Counted from the stretch's first letter, positions 44,413 to 54,658 are shown. The stretch is 64,000 nt of DNA from Phosphitispora fastidiosa (GCF_019008365.1 NZ_JAHHUL010000001.1:62001-126000), one strand, 5' to 3'. Program-made: numbers and translations. Notes: generated from the letters alone by a model not told the origin.

Positions 44413-46290
44413 CAACCCTCATAGATCCGTACGTGCCCAATTCGGGCATACGGCTCCTCGAAGTACTTATCCCATCATATCTCATAAATATTAACGTAAA
44501 TTTTGGGGCGAACTATTGGATAGTGCTTTAACATGTCATAAAATCTGTCCCATGTATAGCTTTTCCTCTGACTTCGTCTGTTGAGCCAAATGAAGACGGC
44601 TCTTACGATTTTTCGCCAGAATTTATCCATCGCCGTAAAATTATCCGTTATCCCATAGTAGCGGTAGTAGCCTGACAGCTTTATGTTCAACTTTTCTATC
44701 AGTTCTTTCTTCCTTAATGTCCGATTTTGCTTCACCCATTCAGTAAAGAGTTTCAGTTTGGCCCTGAATTTCTTCTTGCTGGTTTTCCTTTTCACCCGAA
44801 AATAGCCTTTTCTGCTTCTACTGCAGTAGTGGGTAAATCCCAGAAAGTCAAAAGTTTCCGGCTTGCCTTCACCCCTGCTTTTTCGGTTGACTTCAGCATA
44901 TCTTCCGAATTCTATCAGGCGGCTTTTACTGTCTTCCAGTTCAAGCCCAAACTTACCAAACCGTTCTTTGAGTAGGTCGTAGAACTGCTCTGCTTCGTGT
45001 TTGTATTGAAAACAGCAAACAAAATCGTCTGCATATACCACAATTTCGCAGTACCCTTTAAACTGTGGCTTTACTACTTTGTAGAACCACAGTACCAGCA
45101 CATAGTGCATGTATATATTGGCCAGTATTGGAGAACAGCCGGAGCCCTGTGCTGTACCAGTTTCGGTTTCTTTATATACACCATCCTCGGTTATGCCGGC
45201 CTTTAGAAACTTCTTAATTAGACGTATGATGTTAGGATCTTTGATACATACTTCCACAAACTTTATTAACCATTTGTGGTCCAAATTATCAAAGAAACCC
45301 TTAATGTCTGCATCCAATATATAGCTGGTGCTGTTTCTTTCAATCATGGTATTCAGTTTCTTCAGTGCGTCATGGCAGCTCCTATCCGGGCGAAACCCGA
45401 ACATGCAATCATAGAATTTCGGTTCAAATACTGCTTCCAGTATTTTCTTAAGAGCCTGTTGAACAAGCTTATCTTCGTACGCCGCTATTCCCAACGGCCT
45501 TGTTTTGCCGTTGTCTTTCGGGATATGTACCCGTTTGACTGGTTGTGGCCGATACGATTTTTGTTTCAAGGCCTTCTCCAGTCTCTTCAGATTCGCATCC
45601 AGATTTTCGTCATACATATCCTTATTTACGCCATCAAGACCTGCCGCTTTATTCTTATCCATTTCTTTGTGGCATTGTCTTAACATCTCTTCATTGATGA
45701 GATGTCCGATGGATGTAAATACTTCCTTGGGGTTTTCTTGAGATATTTCTGATATTCTCTTTAATTTCGTTTCCATTATGTCTCCTGTCCCAGCGTACAG
45801 ATAATGTTTCCTTAAAGATATAGTACTACGCAGCAGTGAATTCTCATTCACCTCGCACCTTTCCTCCCGTGGCATTACCCACGTTCATCAGTAATATGTG
45901 GCTGTCCGACTCCCTGCCATTCTTTTGCCGTCCTCCCTTCCTAGTCGTTCGACATACTCAACATATGGACTACTATGTTAAGAAACAGCAGGGTCTCCCG
46001 GGTTAGCATGTATCCATTGTATGACATGTATGGCTCTTCGACCCCGGAAATGCACTATTTCGCTCGCTATTAACGCTCATAGTGTGTTGCCTTCCATCAT
46101 TATCAGAATGTCGGCCATTTCACTAATCTTCATTTCGGGGCTCTATCACATTTCATACCTATCACCTGGCTGTCAACGCTTGACCTAATACATTACTGCA
46201 TTGAATCCATGACTCGCTACTGGTGGTTCAGCTTAAACCTTTCCAGACAGGATTTCCACCTGCTAAGATATATGCCGTCATCCGGCGCAC
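44400..46290 (-). mobile_element. group II intron
   Basis: On the minus strand the intron begins at GTGCGCC (46290), the GUGYG 5' consensus. It encodes a reverse transcriptase, and ends with domain V (44455-44424): GAGCCGTATGCCC, GAAT loop, then GGGCACGTACGGATC, followed by a short domain VI. The exact 3' end (about 44400) is uncertain. It sits 22 bases after the stop of the TIR-like gene, and its 3' flank runs into the truncated helicase. Confidence 0.88.
44475..45776 (-). CDS. ltrA: group II intron reverse transcriptase/maturase
   Basis: A 433-residue intron-encoded protein. The RT palm motif is YADD (VVYADDFVCCF), with the upstream RT blocks (KTRPLGIAAYEDKLVQQAL, FGFRPDRSCHDAL, DIKGFFDNLDH, GTAQGSGCSPILANIYMHYVL). 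A maturase domain follows, including the SGYYRYYGI region. No HNH endonuclease domain is present, so target-primed insertion would use another primer. I start at ATG 45776 behind AGGAGACATA; a longer frame from 45875 lacks a site. The protein seems intact. Confidence 0.94.
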   Translation of the reverse strand: METKLKRISEISQENPKEVFTSIGHLINEEMLRQCHKEMDKNKAAGLDGVNKDMYDENLDANLKRLEKALKQKSYRPQPVKRVHIPKDNGKTRPLGIAAYEDKLVQQALKKILEAVFEPKFYDCMFGFRPDRSCHDALKKLNTMIERNSTSYILDADIKGFFDNLDHKWLIKFVEVCIKDPNIIRLIKKFLKAGITEDGVYKETETGTAQGSGCSPILANIYMHYVLVLWFYKVVKPQFKGYCEIVVYADDFVCCFQYKHEAEQFYDLLKERFGKFGLELEDSKSRLIEFGRYAEVNRKSRGEGKPETFDFLGFTHYCSRSRKGYFRVKRKTSKKKFRAKLKLFTEWVKQNRTLRKKELIEKLNIKLSGYYRYYGITDNFTAMDKFWRKIVRAVFIWLNRRSQRKSYTWDRFYDMLKHYPIVRPKIYVNIYEI

Positions 46291-46312
46291 GATAATGAGA
46301 AGATGAGCAGTA

Positions 46313-47467
46313 TTATCCTTGGTTATCTCGTTCAAAATGTCTTGGGTTCAGAATAAAGTAATTTCCTGTTTCTCTAATCCAATCATTTGCAATTTGAATA
46401 ATGCTATATATGCTTCTCGCAAAAAAAGGTTGTGAATCCCTGCAAATTGAGTATCTATAGAGCAAAATACCAATATCTTGTCTTTCGAAATTACCTTCAC
46501 TAATAACGATTGCTTTTTGATCATCTATTGGTTCTACCAAAATCAATAAATTTTTAGGATTATTTTGATTTATATCATTACCTGAAATGATCTTATGCAC
46601 TGTATCTTTTTCAATAAACTCTAGGGTTTTATCATTATCTAATACACGTTTATACTGTCTCAGCGCATACACCATTTTTGCTATCAATCTTTTTTCTTTT
46701 TCAGGTAAGAAATATGTTTCTATTTCATCTTTAAAGAAGTCAACAAATTCCGTAATGTTAAGCGTTACATTTTTGTAGAGTTCAAAACCAAGATAGTTCT
46801 CATCGGCAATTAAGTTGGCTATATCTTCTTCCGAACTATTTAACATTCTGGAATAGTTATATCTATCAATATTTCTATCACTCTTTTTGAAAAGTATTGT
46901 ACACAAATCAATCAAAATTGCTTGTATACCCAAGTCTACTTGTCGTTTCGTCTCTAGATACTCTTTTTTGTCTATCACGCGTTTTTCAATAATCTCGGCT
47001 ATATATGACTCCAATAATTTAATCAGTAGTTTTTTGGCCGATGCAATATCTGCTGCGGTATTATAGCAAATTGGCTTTCTATACCTAATATCAAACGGCA
47101 GTTTTTCAACTTCGGCATATTCCAAATTATAAATACATACGATATTTGACCATCCTATAGATTTAGATGCAAAACCTAATTCTAACAAAACATTTGGATT
47201 AGGTGTGAGGCGACTATCACCTCTAGCATTAATAATACTTATATCAGCAATGAAAATATCACAAATATCTATCTTCGAAAAAATTGTTTGTGCCAAATCA
47301 GGTGTTCCCAATTCATTTCGACTATCTGTTTCAATAATATATTCAGATATCGTTTTATATCTACTATAAATATTCAGCATTGCTTTATCAATACAATCGC
47401 CAATTAGTCCACGATTTTTATTGTTTGGCAAATCCGATTCCCATGAATAGAATATGTTTAATTTCAT
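46313..47467 (-). CDS. TIR-like nucleotide-binding protein, probable defence effector
   Basis: A 384-residue protein. The N-terminal 130 residues match the family beginning IFYSW(E/Q)SDLPNxxNRxxI (residues 5-20), with DICDIFIADISI at about 67 and the hallmark PNPNVLLELGFA (89-100), whose E96 would be the catalytic Glu of TIR-like NAD hydrolases. The C-terminal 230 residues are helical with no motif I know, perhaps a sensor. Members are found in prokaryotic immune contexts, where they deplete NAD. It is AT-rich and stands in the island next to helicases; an RM-like or abortive infection role is inferred. Confidence 0.75.
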   Translation of the reverse strand: MKLNIFYSWESDLPNNKNRGLIGDCIDKAMLNIYSRYKTISEYIIETDSRNELGTPDLAQTIFSKIDICDIFIADISIINARGDSRLTPNPNVLLELGFASKSIGWSNIVCIYNLEYAEVEKLPFDIRYRKPICYNTAADIASAKKLLIKLLESYIAEIIEKRVIDKKEYLETKRQVDLGIQAILIDLCTILFKKSDRNIDRYNYSRMLNSSEEDIANLIADENYLGFELYKNVTLNITEFVDFFKDEIETYFLPEKEKRLIAKMVYALRQYKRVLDNDKTLEFIEKDTVHKIISGNDINQNNPKNLLILVEPIDDQKAIVISEGNFERQDIGILLYRYSICRDSQPFFARSIYSIIQIANDWIRETGNYFILNPRHFERDNQG

Positions 47468-47803
47468 AATGCTAATTTCTCCTATTTCATCTTAACACTT
47501 CACATTATTAGCCTAATCAATAACGTTTACATATTTCCCATGATATGGGGATTAGGGAGAGTTCCATACCATCGTATAATAACACGTAGCTGTCCTTACA
47601 ACTAATAGATGAAATTAATTCCCTTCCTAAAGGCATCTTTCAACCGTTCTTTAAGAATAACCTCCCGTTCCAGATAGTCGCCACCATGAGATATATCCGG
47701 GCTACAAACCGTGATACTTCAGTTCTTCGAAACAATATTTATCTGCTTCTTCTAAATAAGCTTCAGAAAAGCAATGTTTGATATCCCCCAAAAAACTTCT
47801 CTT
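47468..47803 (-). other. intergenic region with possible decayed coding debris
   Basis: On the minus strand two short frames can be read, EADKYCFEELKYHG and then, in another frame, GGDYLEREVILKERLKDAFRK. They look like pieces of one lost C-terminus next to the TIR-like gene, but no family is recognised. Nothing else is evident. Confidence 0.35.
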
Positions 47804-50800
47804 CTATTCTAACACTTCACGTCCCAGGAAGTAGTTTTCGATCATGTCCCATCTTTCGATGTCTTCATAAGATTCAGCAAAGAAATTTCGCATAATGTCT
47901 ATTGATTTTTTTTGCCGCCTGTCAACATCTGTAAGAATTGCATTGCTGTACTCGTTGCGTTGAACCATAACTCTTACCTTATAAGGATCGTTAATACGAA
48001 TGAATATCTCCGGATTCTTACCTCCTGACAATTCATATGTCCCTAATTCCATTGCTTCGAGTAAGTATGCGAGCTTTATTACGTGGTTTCCCCTGACATC
48101 TCCATACGATATATATTTTAATAATTCGTAATCTGACTGTGAATGCTGGAACAGATCATTAAAAGTCCGAAGAAAACGTCCTTTAAGTTTATAGTAAGCT
48201 CTGTCAATTACTCGATAAACGTCACCTTTTTCAGTAGTCTTTTTCTGGATGAATTCTTCATTATTAAAAGTCCTCCCAGATTCTCCCCAGTTAACATCAG
48301 TAACAAATAAGTTTAGCATTATATTAGCGATTTTTCTGGCTAGTACCTCGTTTTTCAACCTGTAGTTTAGCAATGAAATAAGTTCTTGCCGTGCAAAATA
48401 CTTACCGGAAATCTCTGTAAAACACGATTTTAACAATTCGAAATATTTTTCCATGCCAGCCTTTACCTTTTCCGCAAGATCAATAAGTTCTATACTAAAC
48501 CTAAAACGAGGGTATACTGGTTCACTAAAGTCAAATAGCTCCTTGTCAAAAAATAGTTTTTTTACCTGTGGGAAACTCAAGCTTTCAAAATGATTTTCCC
48601 ATATTGCCTTTAGGTCCAACTCATAGATGCACCCCACGTCCTTGGTCATATATTCGTTACTTCCAAAATTACCGGAATTGAATCTACAGTTCTGATCAAT
48701 ATCCGATACTTCAACAGCGTACTTTGCAAATTTACTTTTAAGGAATTGTTCGCCAATCGAAGCAGGTACGCATGCATAACATTTAGAGAATAGGCTTCTG
48801 GGTCTAACGAGTACAACCGGATAACCATACCTCTTAAGTAAATCCTTTTCGATGAGGAGTAACCCACTTTTTACTTTTTGCTCAATATCATCTTTTTGGT
48901 CAAATATGTAACTAAATGCTTCCGGCGAAACTAAAAAGTTTTGTTTTTTATTTCTCTTGTATATATCATGGATTTTTTTCAACATGAAGTTTAACTGATA
49001 CTGCTTCATACTTGATAAACCATATAATATTCTTGCAAACTTCAGGTCGTTAGCGTGAAAATCAACCTTAGCCAAGCCTTTTATGTTTTTGTCTCTAGCA
49101 ACTCTTCCAATTTCCTGAACATAGTCGCATAAATTTCCTGAAGGAGCATGGTGATATACGATATTTATGTCGCTTATGTCAACGCCCATACCAAAGGCTT
49201 TAGTAGCAAGCATTACTTTAATATTCCCATTTTTAAATTTACCCATAAGTTCTTCTTTTGAGTAGGCGTCGAGTTGTCCGTAATAAGTGCCAACATATGA
49301 GCGGTACTGGGAGTCTACATTGGTCAAAACATCTTTTATCTGACTTACCCACGGAAAATAGATTATTGTTTTTTCGTCATTGTCAACAAATTCTTTTATC
49401 CGTTCAATTGTTCGTTGAATTTTTAGGTCTTCGTGGCTTCCTTTTTCCTTAAAACTAATAATTTTGAATGATATTTCATCCCGCCTTACAGTACCAAGAT
49501 AAATCTTGGGGTTTTTCATATAAAGACTGTCAATAGTTTCAAGAACCATGTCATCCGGCCCATGGTAGACTGCCGTAGCAGTTAGGGCCAATACTGGAAA
49601 ATCATTAACTAATTCATACTTTCTAATTTTGTTAATAAAATTTCCGAGATACCAGTAGTCAACCCTAAAGTCACGACCCCAGGTAGTAATAAGGTGGGCT
49701 TCATCTATTACCATAAGTCCTATTTGTCTCTCTCCAAGAAAATTTCTAATGTCATTGGACAATAAAAGTTCAGGAGAAAGATACAGTATAGAAATTGACC
49801 CATCTCTGATACCTTCTAAAGTATATTCTCTTTGATCCAGTGATAACTCCGAATTAATAAATGCGCAATAATCAATCCCACGATCCTTGAGTGCCTCTAC
49901 CTGATCATGCATTAAAGCTATAAGAGGGGTAACAATTATAGTCATCCATTTTTGATGTTTTTCTGCTAAGTAAATGGCGGGTATCTGAAACAATACTGAT
50001 TTTCCAGCCCCAGTAGGCGCAGTAATAAATATGTCTTTAAACTCATGGTTTCCTTCTTTAGCTATTTCGCACTGTTTAACAATATCTTCAATTAAGGCAC
50101 CTTGGGAAATTTTAATGATGTCAAAAGTTGCATCTGGATCTTCATAAAAGGTCAGTTCCCGGAAGGAAGCATTAGTGTCCCAGTATCTTTTAAGAATAGA
50201 TAGTAATTCAGGTCTGTATTCAAGCGTAAATTGGGGTTTACTTAAAAAAAGGTTGATAGGAGCTCCGAGGTTATTACAAACATGATTCAATATACTGATT
50301 TCATCTTTTAAGTACTCATCCCGAAAGACAGTGCTTTCTAAAACTATGTCTATCCCCTGGCTGTAAAGATATTCACCAAAATGCAGGCTTTCCTTAAGTT
50401 GATAAAAACTATCATCTAGATAGTTGGGAAATATATAATCATTTTCATACTTCGGACTTGCCGCCTTTACAGCTTCTCTATTAATAGGTTTATAGTTATC
50501 AAAAAACTTTTTATTAATAACGTTACTATTATGGTCTTCTTTGTTTACATAGGAGCAGTAGTGCTGTGCTGACCGGGTAGTTATGTATCCATAATAATTC
50601 AAAAGTATTTTTACGTCTTCTGAAGGCTCTATATTTTCTTCTTCTGATTCAATATATTTTACATAAGCCAAGACCGCTTGTCCCATTTCTGGAGAAAAAT
50701 TTACAGGGTATTCATTGTTAAAGAAATTATTTTCTACAATAATGATGGAGCCGTCATAACTATCATTCAGATCCTGAAACCTATTGCTTAAAAGGACATA

Positions 50801-51046
50801 CTCCTCATAAATGCCCCAGTAAATACCTTCCTCGAGGCTTAGGAACTTTGCTTGAACCTTCTTTGCGGATGCTTCAAGGGCGATGGTATCAAGTCCTTTA
50901 CCACTTTGAGAATTCCCTTGATAAAACCGAGGGTAACTTTGGTTCAATTCCTCAAGAAAATTCTCCGGGAATCCTTTGTAAAATACCAAGGCATCTTGAT
51001 ATTTGCCTATCTTTTTCAGATGACTCTCTAGGAAATACTTATACAT
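47804..51046 (-). CDS. large RecQ-like DNA helicase, probable defence-island component
   Basis: A 1080-residue SF2 helicase. The Walker A lies in TAPTGAGKS (K349), the DEAH box at about 448-451 in VIDEAHLITTWGRDFRVDYW, which is the RecQ-type DEAHxxxxWGxDFRxxY. Motif VI reads QEIGRVARD and motif V AFGMGVDISDINIVYHH, again RecQ-like. The first 320 residues and last 450 have no domain I can name. Relatives of this architecture occur in defence islands; canonical RecQ has RQC/HRDC domains, not seen here. ATG 51046 has a GGGGGAGAG site. It may pair with the TIR-like gene downstream (337 bases away) or act alone. Confidence 0.8.
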   Translation of the reverse strand: MYKYFLESHLKKIGKYQDALVFYKGFPENFLEELNQSYPRFYQGNSQSGKGLDTIALEASAKKVQAKFLSLEEGIYWGIYEEYVLLSNRFQDLNDSYDGSIIIVENNFFNNEYPVNFSPEMGQAVLAYVKYIESEEENIEPSEDVKILLNYYGYITTRSAQHYCSYVNKEDHNSNVINKKFFDNYKPINREAVKAASPKYENDYIFPNYLDDSFYQLKESLHFGEYLYSQGIDIVLESTVFRDEYLKDEISILNHVCNNLGAPINLFLSKPQFTLEYRPELLSILKRYWDTNASFRELTFYEDPDATFDIIKISQGALIEDIVKQCEIAKEGNHEFKDIFITAPTGAGKSVLFQIPAIYLAEKHQKWMTIIVTPLIALMHDQVEALKDRGIDYCAFINSELSLDQREYTLEGIRDGSISILYLSPELLLSNDIRNFLGERQIGLMVIDEAHLITTWGRDFRVDYWYLGNFINKIRKYELVNDFPVLALTATAVYHGPDDMVLETIDSLYMKNPKIYLGTVRRDEISFKIISFKEKGSHEDLKIQRTIERIKEFVDNDEKTIIYFPWVSQIKDVLTNVDSQYRSYVGTYYGQLDAYSKEELMGKFKNGNIKVMLATKAFGMGVDISDINIVYHHAPSGNLCDYVQEIGRVARDKNIKGLAKVDFHANDLKFARILYGLSSMKQYQLNFMLKKIHDIYKRNKKQNFLVSPEAFSYIFDQKDDIEQKVKSGLLLIEKDLLKRYGYPVVLVRPRSLFSKCYACVPASIGEQFLKSKFAKYAVEVSDIDQNCRFNSGNFGSNEYMTKDVGCIYELDLKAIWENHFESLSFPQVKKLFFDKELFDFSEPVYPRFRFSIELIDLAEKVKAGMEKYFELLKSCFTEISGKYFARQELISLLNYRLKNEVLARKIANIMLNLFVTDVNWGESGRTFNNEEFIQKKTTEKGDVYRVIDRAYYKLKGRFLRTFNDLFQHSQSDYELLKYISYGDVRGNHVIKLAYLLEAMELGTYELSGGKNPEIFIRINDPYKVRVMVQRNEYSNAILTDVDRRQKKSIDIMRNFFAESYEDIERWDMIENYFLGREVLE

Positions 51047-51666
51047 TCTTCTCTCCCCCAATCATTTCAATCCCACACCATATGGCTATAATTACTTGAC
51101 CCGAAAGCTATATCTGCCTATAAACTACGCCCTAAAGCAGCAACCCTTATGTATAATTTTGGTAGGGTATATCTTCGCTCTCTTCAGCAAACACCGGGCC
51201 ACGAATGTACTGCTACTACCGAGATTTATACCCATAACGATGAACAATAGTTATAGTCTGTGATGACTGCAAATCCATTTGCTATAATGTTCAATTGATT
51301 TCCAGCAAATCATTTATGAATTAATGGAAGTTAGTACTTCTATAATTTATTATTTATAATAGCAACTTTATCTTTTTCATTAAATATTTTTAATTCCCTT
51401 GCATAATTTATGTTTGATCTATTCCTCCATAGCTTCCCGTTCTAGACAGATTAATACTTCCTACCAAGTTATATATAATCCAACATAAATTTCCATTGCT
51501 TGAGCAATACCTTACTTATTTTGTTATTAAAGACAGTGCTGACAATACAATCTAAGGATATCTTACTGACTACTTTCCTACAGCTAGTTCGCCTATAAAC
51601 ATGGACATACAAACATTAACACTTATATAAAACCTAGTTCAGGAAAAACTGGTTACTTAGTCCAAT
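51047..51666. other. 600-bp AT-rich gap, no gene seen
   Basis: AT-rich sequence between the RecQ-like gene and hamB. I find no frame with a ribosome site, no tRNA-like structure and no repeat array. Confidence 0.5.
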
Positions 51667-53721
51667 TCATATGATATTATTAATAACGTACGTTGAAAGA
51701 TAGCTGATACCCTTGAGCCTCAAAAAATTATCTGTTAACCTCTGCTTTAATTCGAAGGCATCATCAAAATCATCTCCAATAATTTTAATCACTTTATCAA
51801 CATCACGTTCGTATATTCCCAAATCCAATAACATCTTTTTATGCTTAATGTTCGAAAAATATAAGTATTCAATTGTTTCAAGCACTCTATCATCAAGAAC
51901 ATCTATCAGCTCGTTTTCAACATTATCTTTCATTAAAAAGAAACGAATTATTGAGACCTTATTGTAAAAAGTGTGTTCGATATAACTCGTTTTCATTTTT
52001 ATTGCTTCTGATATGAGATAATTTATGTCATTTTTAAAATACATTCTTGCGTCATCAACAACTTTTTTTATACGTGGCCGTTGTTTGTTCAATAGGCTCG
52101 TTATTAAATTGACTCTCAAATTATTGGTTCTTGATTCGCAAATTGAATCCAACACTTTAATTAATGGATGCCTCGCTGGCTTAGAGCTAAGCATGATAAA
52201 CTGAAGTTTTTTCAACAAGTTATCTTTATTCTTACAATATCTCTCATATAGCTCAAGTACGGTGTCAAATCTAGTTTTTGTCCCAATAAATTCAAGGTAC
52301 TCTTCTTTTGTTATATTCAACAGTTCCAAAAATTTCAAGACATCTGGGTGTCCTTCAATATTACCTTTTTGTATATCAATATCTTTGCTAACATCTGTGA
52401 TCTCAAACCGAATACTTTTTATTGCATCGGTCTTATGGAACTCCGGATCATTCGGGGACTTAATGTAATAGGCATCACCTATAAAGTGTTGATATAATCT
52501 CCCTGTTCTTCCAACCAGATTAAAAAAATCAAATGCAGAAAAAGAATTTCCAGGGTTATTTGATTGTCTAGACGGTTTTGTTATTATAATGTTTTTTGCA
52601 GTTGTATTGACTCCCTCAAGCAGCGTAGAGGTACAAAGCATCACATTATAGTTTTCATTTTGCTGATAGTAATCTAATTGGAACATTCTTGTTCCTACAG
52701 GGATTTGGCCATTATGAATTAAACAGCCACGCTCTAACGCCGTTATTAAACACCACTCTTCATGAATCTCTTCTTTAGCCCATTCAATAAAAAATTGTAT
52801 ATTTGAATTCAAAGAAGTCAACGGCTCTTCCAAGGAAATCACGTCTGTAATATATTTATACATTCGTGATACTGTTGGGAAGTAGATTAGGGTCTTATCT
52901 AACGGATTTAGTTGATTAAGTAACCTTCTACATTCTGTAAATCTATCACCCTCATTGATTATCGGACATACCTTTACATCGTTTACAACAGGAGAGTAAG
53001 TTGAATTGTAGAAAACAGGTGCTTTCTCTAGCTTTTCAGTATCGTGAACCTCTTTAATAAATGGTGCAAGTAAAACATATCTTTCAGCCTTCTTAGATAA
53101 ATAGTAATAAGCCATATTAAGAACTAGTACTCTTGCATTCATTTTATCGGTTTCAAGCTTATAAACCTCATCGATAACAAGAAAATCTATTTTCTCTATT
53201 TTTTGATATGCAGTTTCATGCACTATTCTATCATGTGTAAGAATAAAAATATTGTAGCTGTTGAAATTATATGTTTTATCTTCATTTATCCCTGTATGAA
53301 CCTTGTAATTAAAAAATTTATGTCGATACTTTTTGATGATTTTTTTAAAGTATTCATCCACCAATGCCAATGTGGGAACTATCAATACAACATTTTGAGG
53401 TCTATACCTAACTATATACTCGAAAATACAAAATGTTTTTCCAAAGCTAGTTGGTGCGCTAATAATTGTTGCTAGGTGATTAGTTATATGCAATATAATT
53501 TGCATTTGCTCTGGATGTAATGATATCCCTTCATCAATTTCTGAGATTGCAAATGAATTAAAAACAACGGAATTAAAAGAGAAATTCTGAGAGTATACCG
53601 TCAGGTCTAAAGCGAACAAATCATCGGCTAATTCTTTTGCCCTAGTTGTATGATTATCTGCTCTGGCCAACTCCCGAATATATTTATCACGCAAGACCTG
53701 AGGATTATTTGCTTGCTTCAT
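51667..53721 (-). CDS. hamB: DEAD/DEAH-type helicase of a Hachiman (HamB)/AbpB-type pair
   Basis: A 684-residue SF2 helicase. The Walker A is SAPTSFGKT (88-96), the DExx box is DEVY (184-187). Later motifs include TLLEGVNT, and the motif VI-like DFFNLVGRTGRLYQ. The C-terminal third is helical and unassigned. The start lies inside the upstream nuclease gene (17-base overlap). A DUF1837-type nuclease followed by an overlapping helicase is the Hachiman arrangement (HamA-HamB); AbpA-AbpB is a similar pair. HamB is usually longer than this protein, so subtype is uncertain. Confidence 0.78.
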   Translation of the reverse strand: MKQANNPQVLRDKYIRELARADNHTTRAKELADDLFALDLTVYSQNFSFNSVVFNSFAISEIDEGISLHPEQMQIILHITNHLATIISAPTSFGKTFCIFEYIVRYRPQNVVLIVPTLALVDEYFKKIIKKYRHKFFNYKVHTGINEDKTYNFNSYNIFILTHDRIVHETAYQKIEKIDFLVIDEVYKLETDKMNARVLVLNMAYYYLSKKAERYVLLAPFIKEVHDTEKLEKAPVFYNSTYSPVVNDVKVCPIINEGDRFTECRRLLNQLNPLDKTLIYFPTVSRMYKYITDVISLEEPLTSLNSNIQFFIEWAKEEIHEEWCLITALERGCLIHNGQIPVGTRMFQLDYYQQNENYNVMLCTSTLLEGVNTTAKNIIITKPSRQSNNPGNSFSAFDFFNLVGRTGRLYQHFIGDAYYIKSPNDPEFHKTDAIKSIRFEITDVSKDIDIQKGNIEGHPDVLKFLELLNITKEEYLEFIGTKTRFDTVLELYERYCKNKDNLLKKLQFIMLSSKPARHPLIKVLDSICESRTNNLRVNLITSLLNKQRPRIKKVVDDARMYFKNDINYLISEAIKMKTSYIEHTFYNKVSIIRFFLMKDNVENELIDVLDDRVLETIEYLYFSNIKHKKMLLDLGIYERDVDKVIKIIGDDFDDAFELKQRLTDNFLRLKGISYLSTYVINNII

Positions 53722-54658
53722 TCTTATAATAATCCTCCTTTTCTCTTATCTTTTTTGTAAAAACACCTATCAACTTATTTTTATCTATAATTGGCAAAGA
53801 GATAGAAATGTACTTTGTATCTAGTCCAAAATATGTATATTTTTTAATTTTACTTAATTTGTTAAGTATGATTGCACGATCCGTTTCTGTTCCGTGTGCA
53901 ATAAAAATGGGAATGCCTATTTGGGTAATCCCCGCTTTATCAATAAACTGTTTAATATCTATACTAATTTCTGCAAAATCACCGAAGGCATCAGAGAATT
54001 TGTTTAATTTATTTTTATACAAGCGACTACTTAATACTAATTCAAATTCATCGGAAAGTTGTTTTTCATACTCACATAATGATTTATTAATAAGATTAAT
54101 CCCATTATCCAACTTTAAAGTAAATTTCGATTCTCCAAACAATAGCAAATCATTTTCTTCTGAATAAAAAAGTGTATCTATACCGTAAACACTCATATTA
54201 TAATCTGTTTGTAAATGAGCTTTTGGTATAATACAGTTGAAGTTAAAGAAATCAGATAATAAGCAACAAAAAATATATTCACCTATTTTACCAATTTTAT
54301 CCAATCGTACAATTCTTTTTCCGTCTCTATCCTCTAAATTCATTTCTTCCATTAAAATAGAACATATCGTTTCATCAAACTCAGAAACATCCTTTTCCAA
54401 ATTAAAATCATCTATGTATGTTTTTAAATGCTTATAAAGAATTACAAAATGAGTGATCGAAGGTGTGAATTTTATATTTGCTGTATTTTCACAATACCGA
54501 ATAAGCTTATCATCACTAAAAAAATAATCAAATACTATTTCATAGAATTTGAGAGTATTCTCTAATTCAATGTGAAAAAATGAAAAGTTATCTTTAAAGG
54601 AAAATACATTGAAGCAGTCAAACTTTTTTTGTATTATTTCCTGATTTTTTTGTGCCAT
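53705..54658 (-). CDS. hamA: DUF1837-type nuclease of a Hachiman (HamA)/AbpA-type pair
   Basis: A 317-residue protein with a PD-(D/E)xK-like core: GKIGEYIF with E127, then YGIDTLF with D161 and LLLFGESKFTL with E176-S-K178. This spacing is the layout of the DUF1837/HamA C-terminal nuclease domain. The N-terminal 115 residues are unassigned. I start at ATG 54658 with AAGGTG seven bases upstream; the frame from 54706 adds an unlikely 16 residues. It overlaps the helicase gene. The known HamAB mechanism (helicase senses DNA ends and releases the nuclease) is from the family, not from this sequence. Confidence 0.78.
   Translation of the reverse strand: MAQKNQEIIQKKFDCFNVFSFKDNFSFFHIELENTLKFYEIVFDYFFSDDKLIRYCENTANIKFTPSITHFVILYKHLKTYIDDFNLEKDVSEFDETICSILMEEMNLEDRDGKRIVRLDKIGKIGEYIFCCLLSDFFNFNCIIPKAHLQTDYNMSVYGIDTLFYSEENDLLLFGESKFTLKLDNGINLINKSLCEYEKQLSDEFELVLSSRLYKNKLNKFSDAFGDFAEISIDIKQFIDKAGITQIGIPIFIAHGTETDRAIILNKLSKIKKYTYFGLDTKYISISLPIIDKNKLIGVFTKKIREKEDYYKNEASK

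Noticed and set aside
44475-46290. Retron or diversity-generating retroelement
   Set aside because: The reverse transcriptase is followed by a clear group II domain V and preceded by a GTGCG intron start; no variable/template repeat pair is visible.
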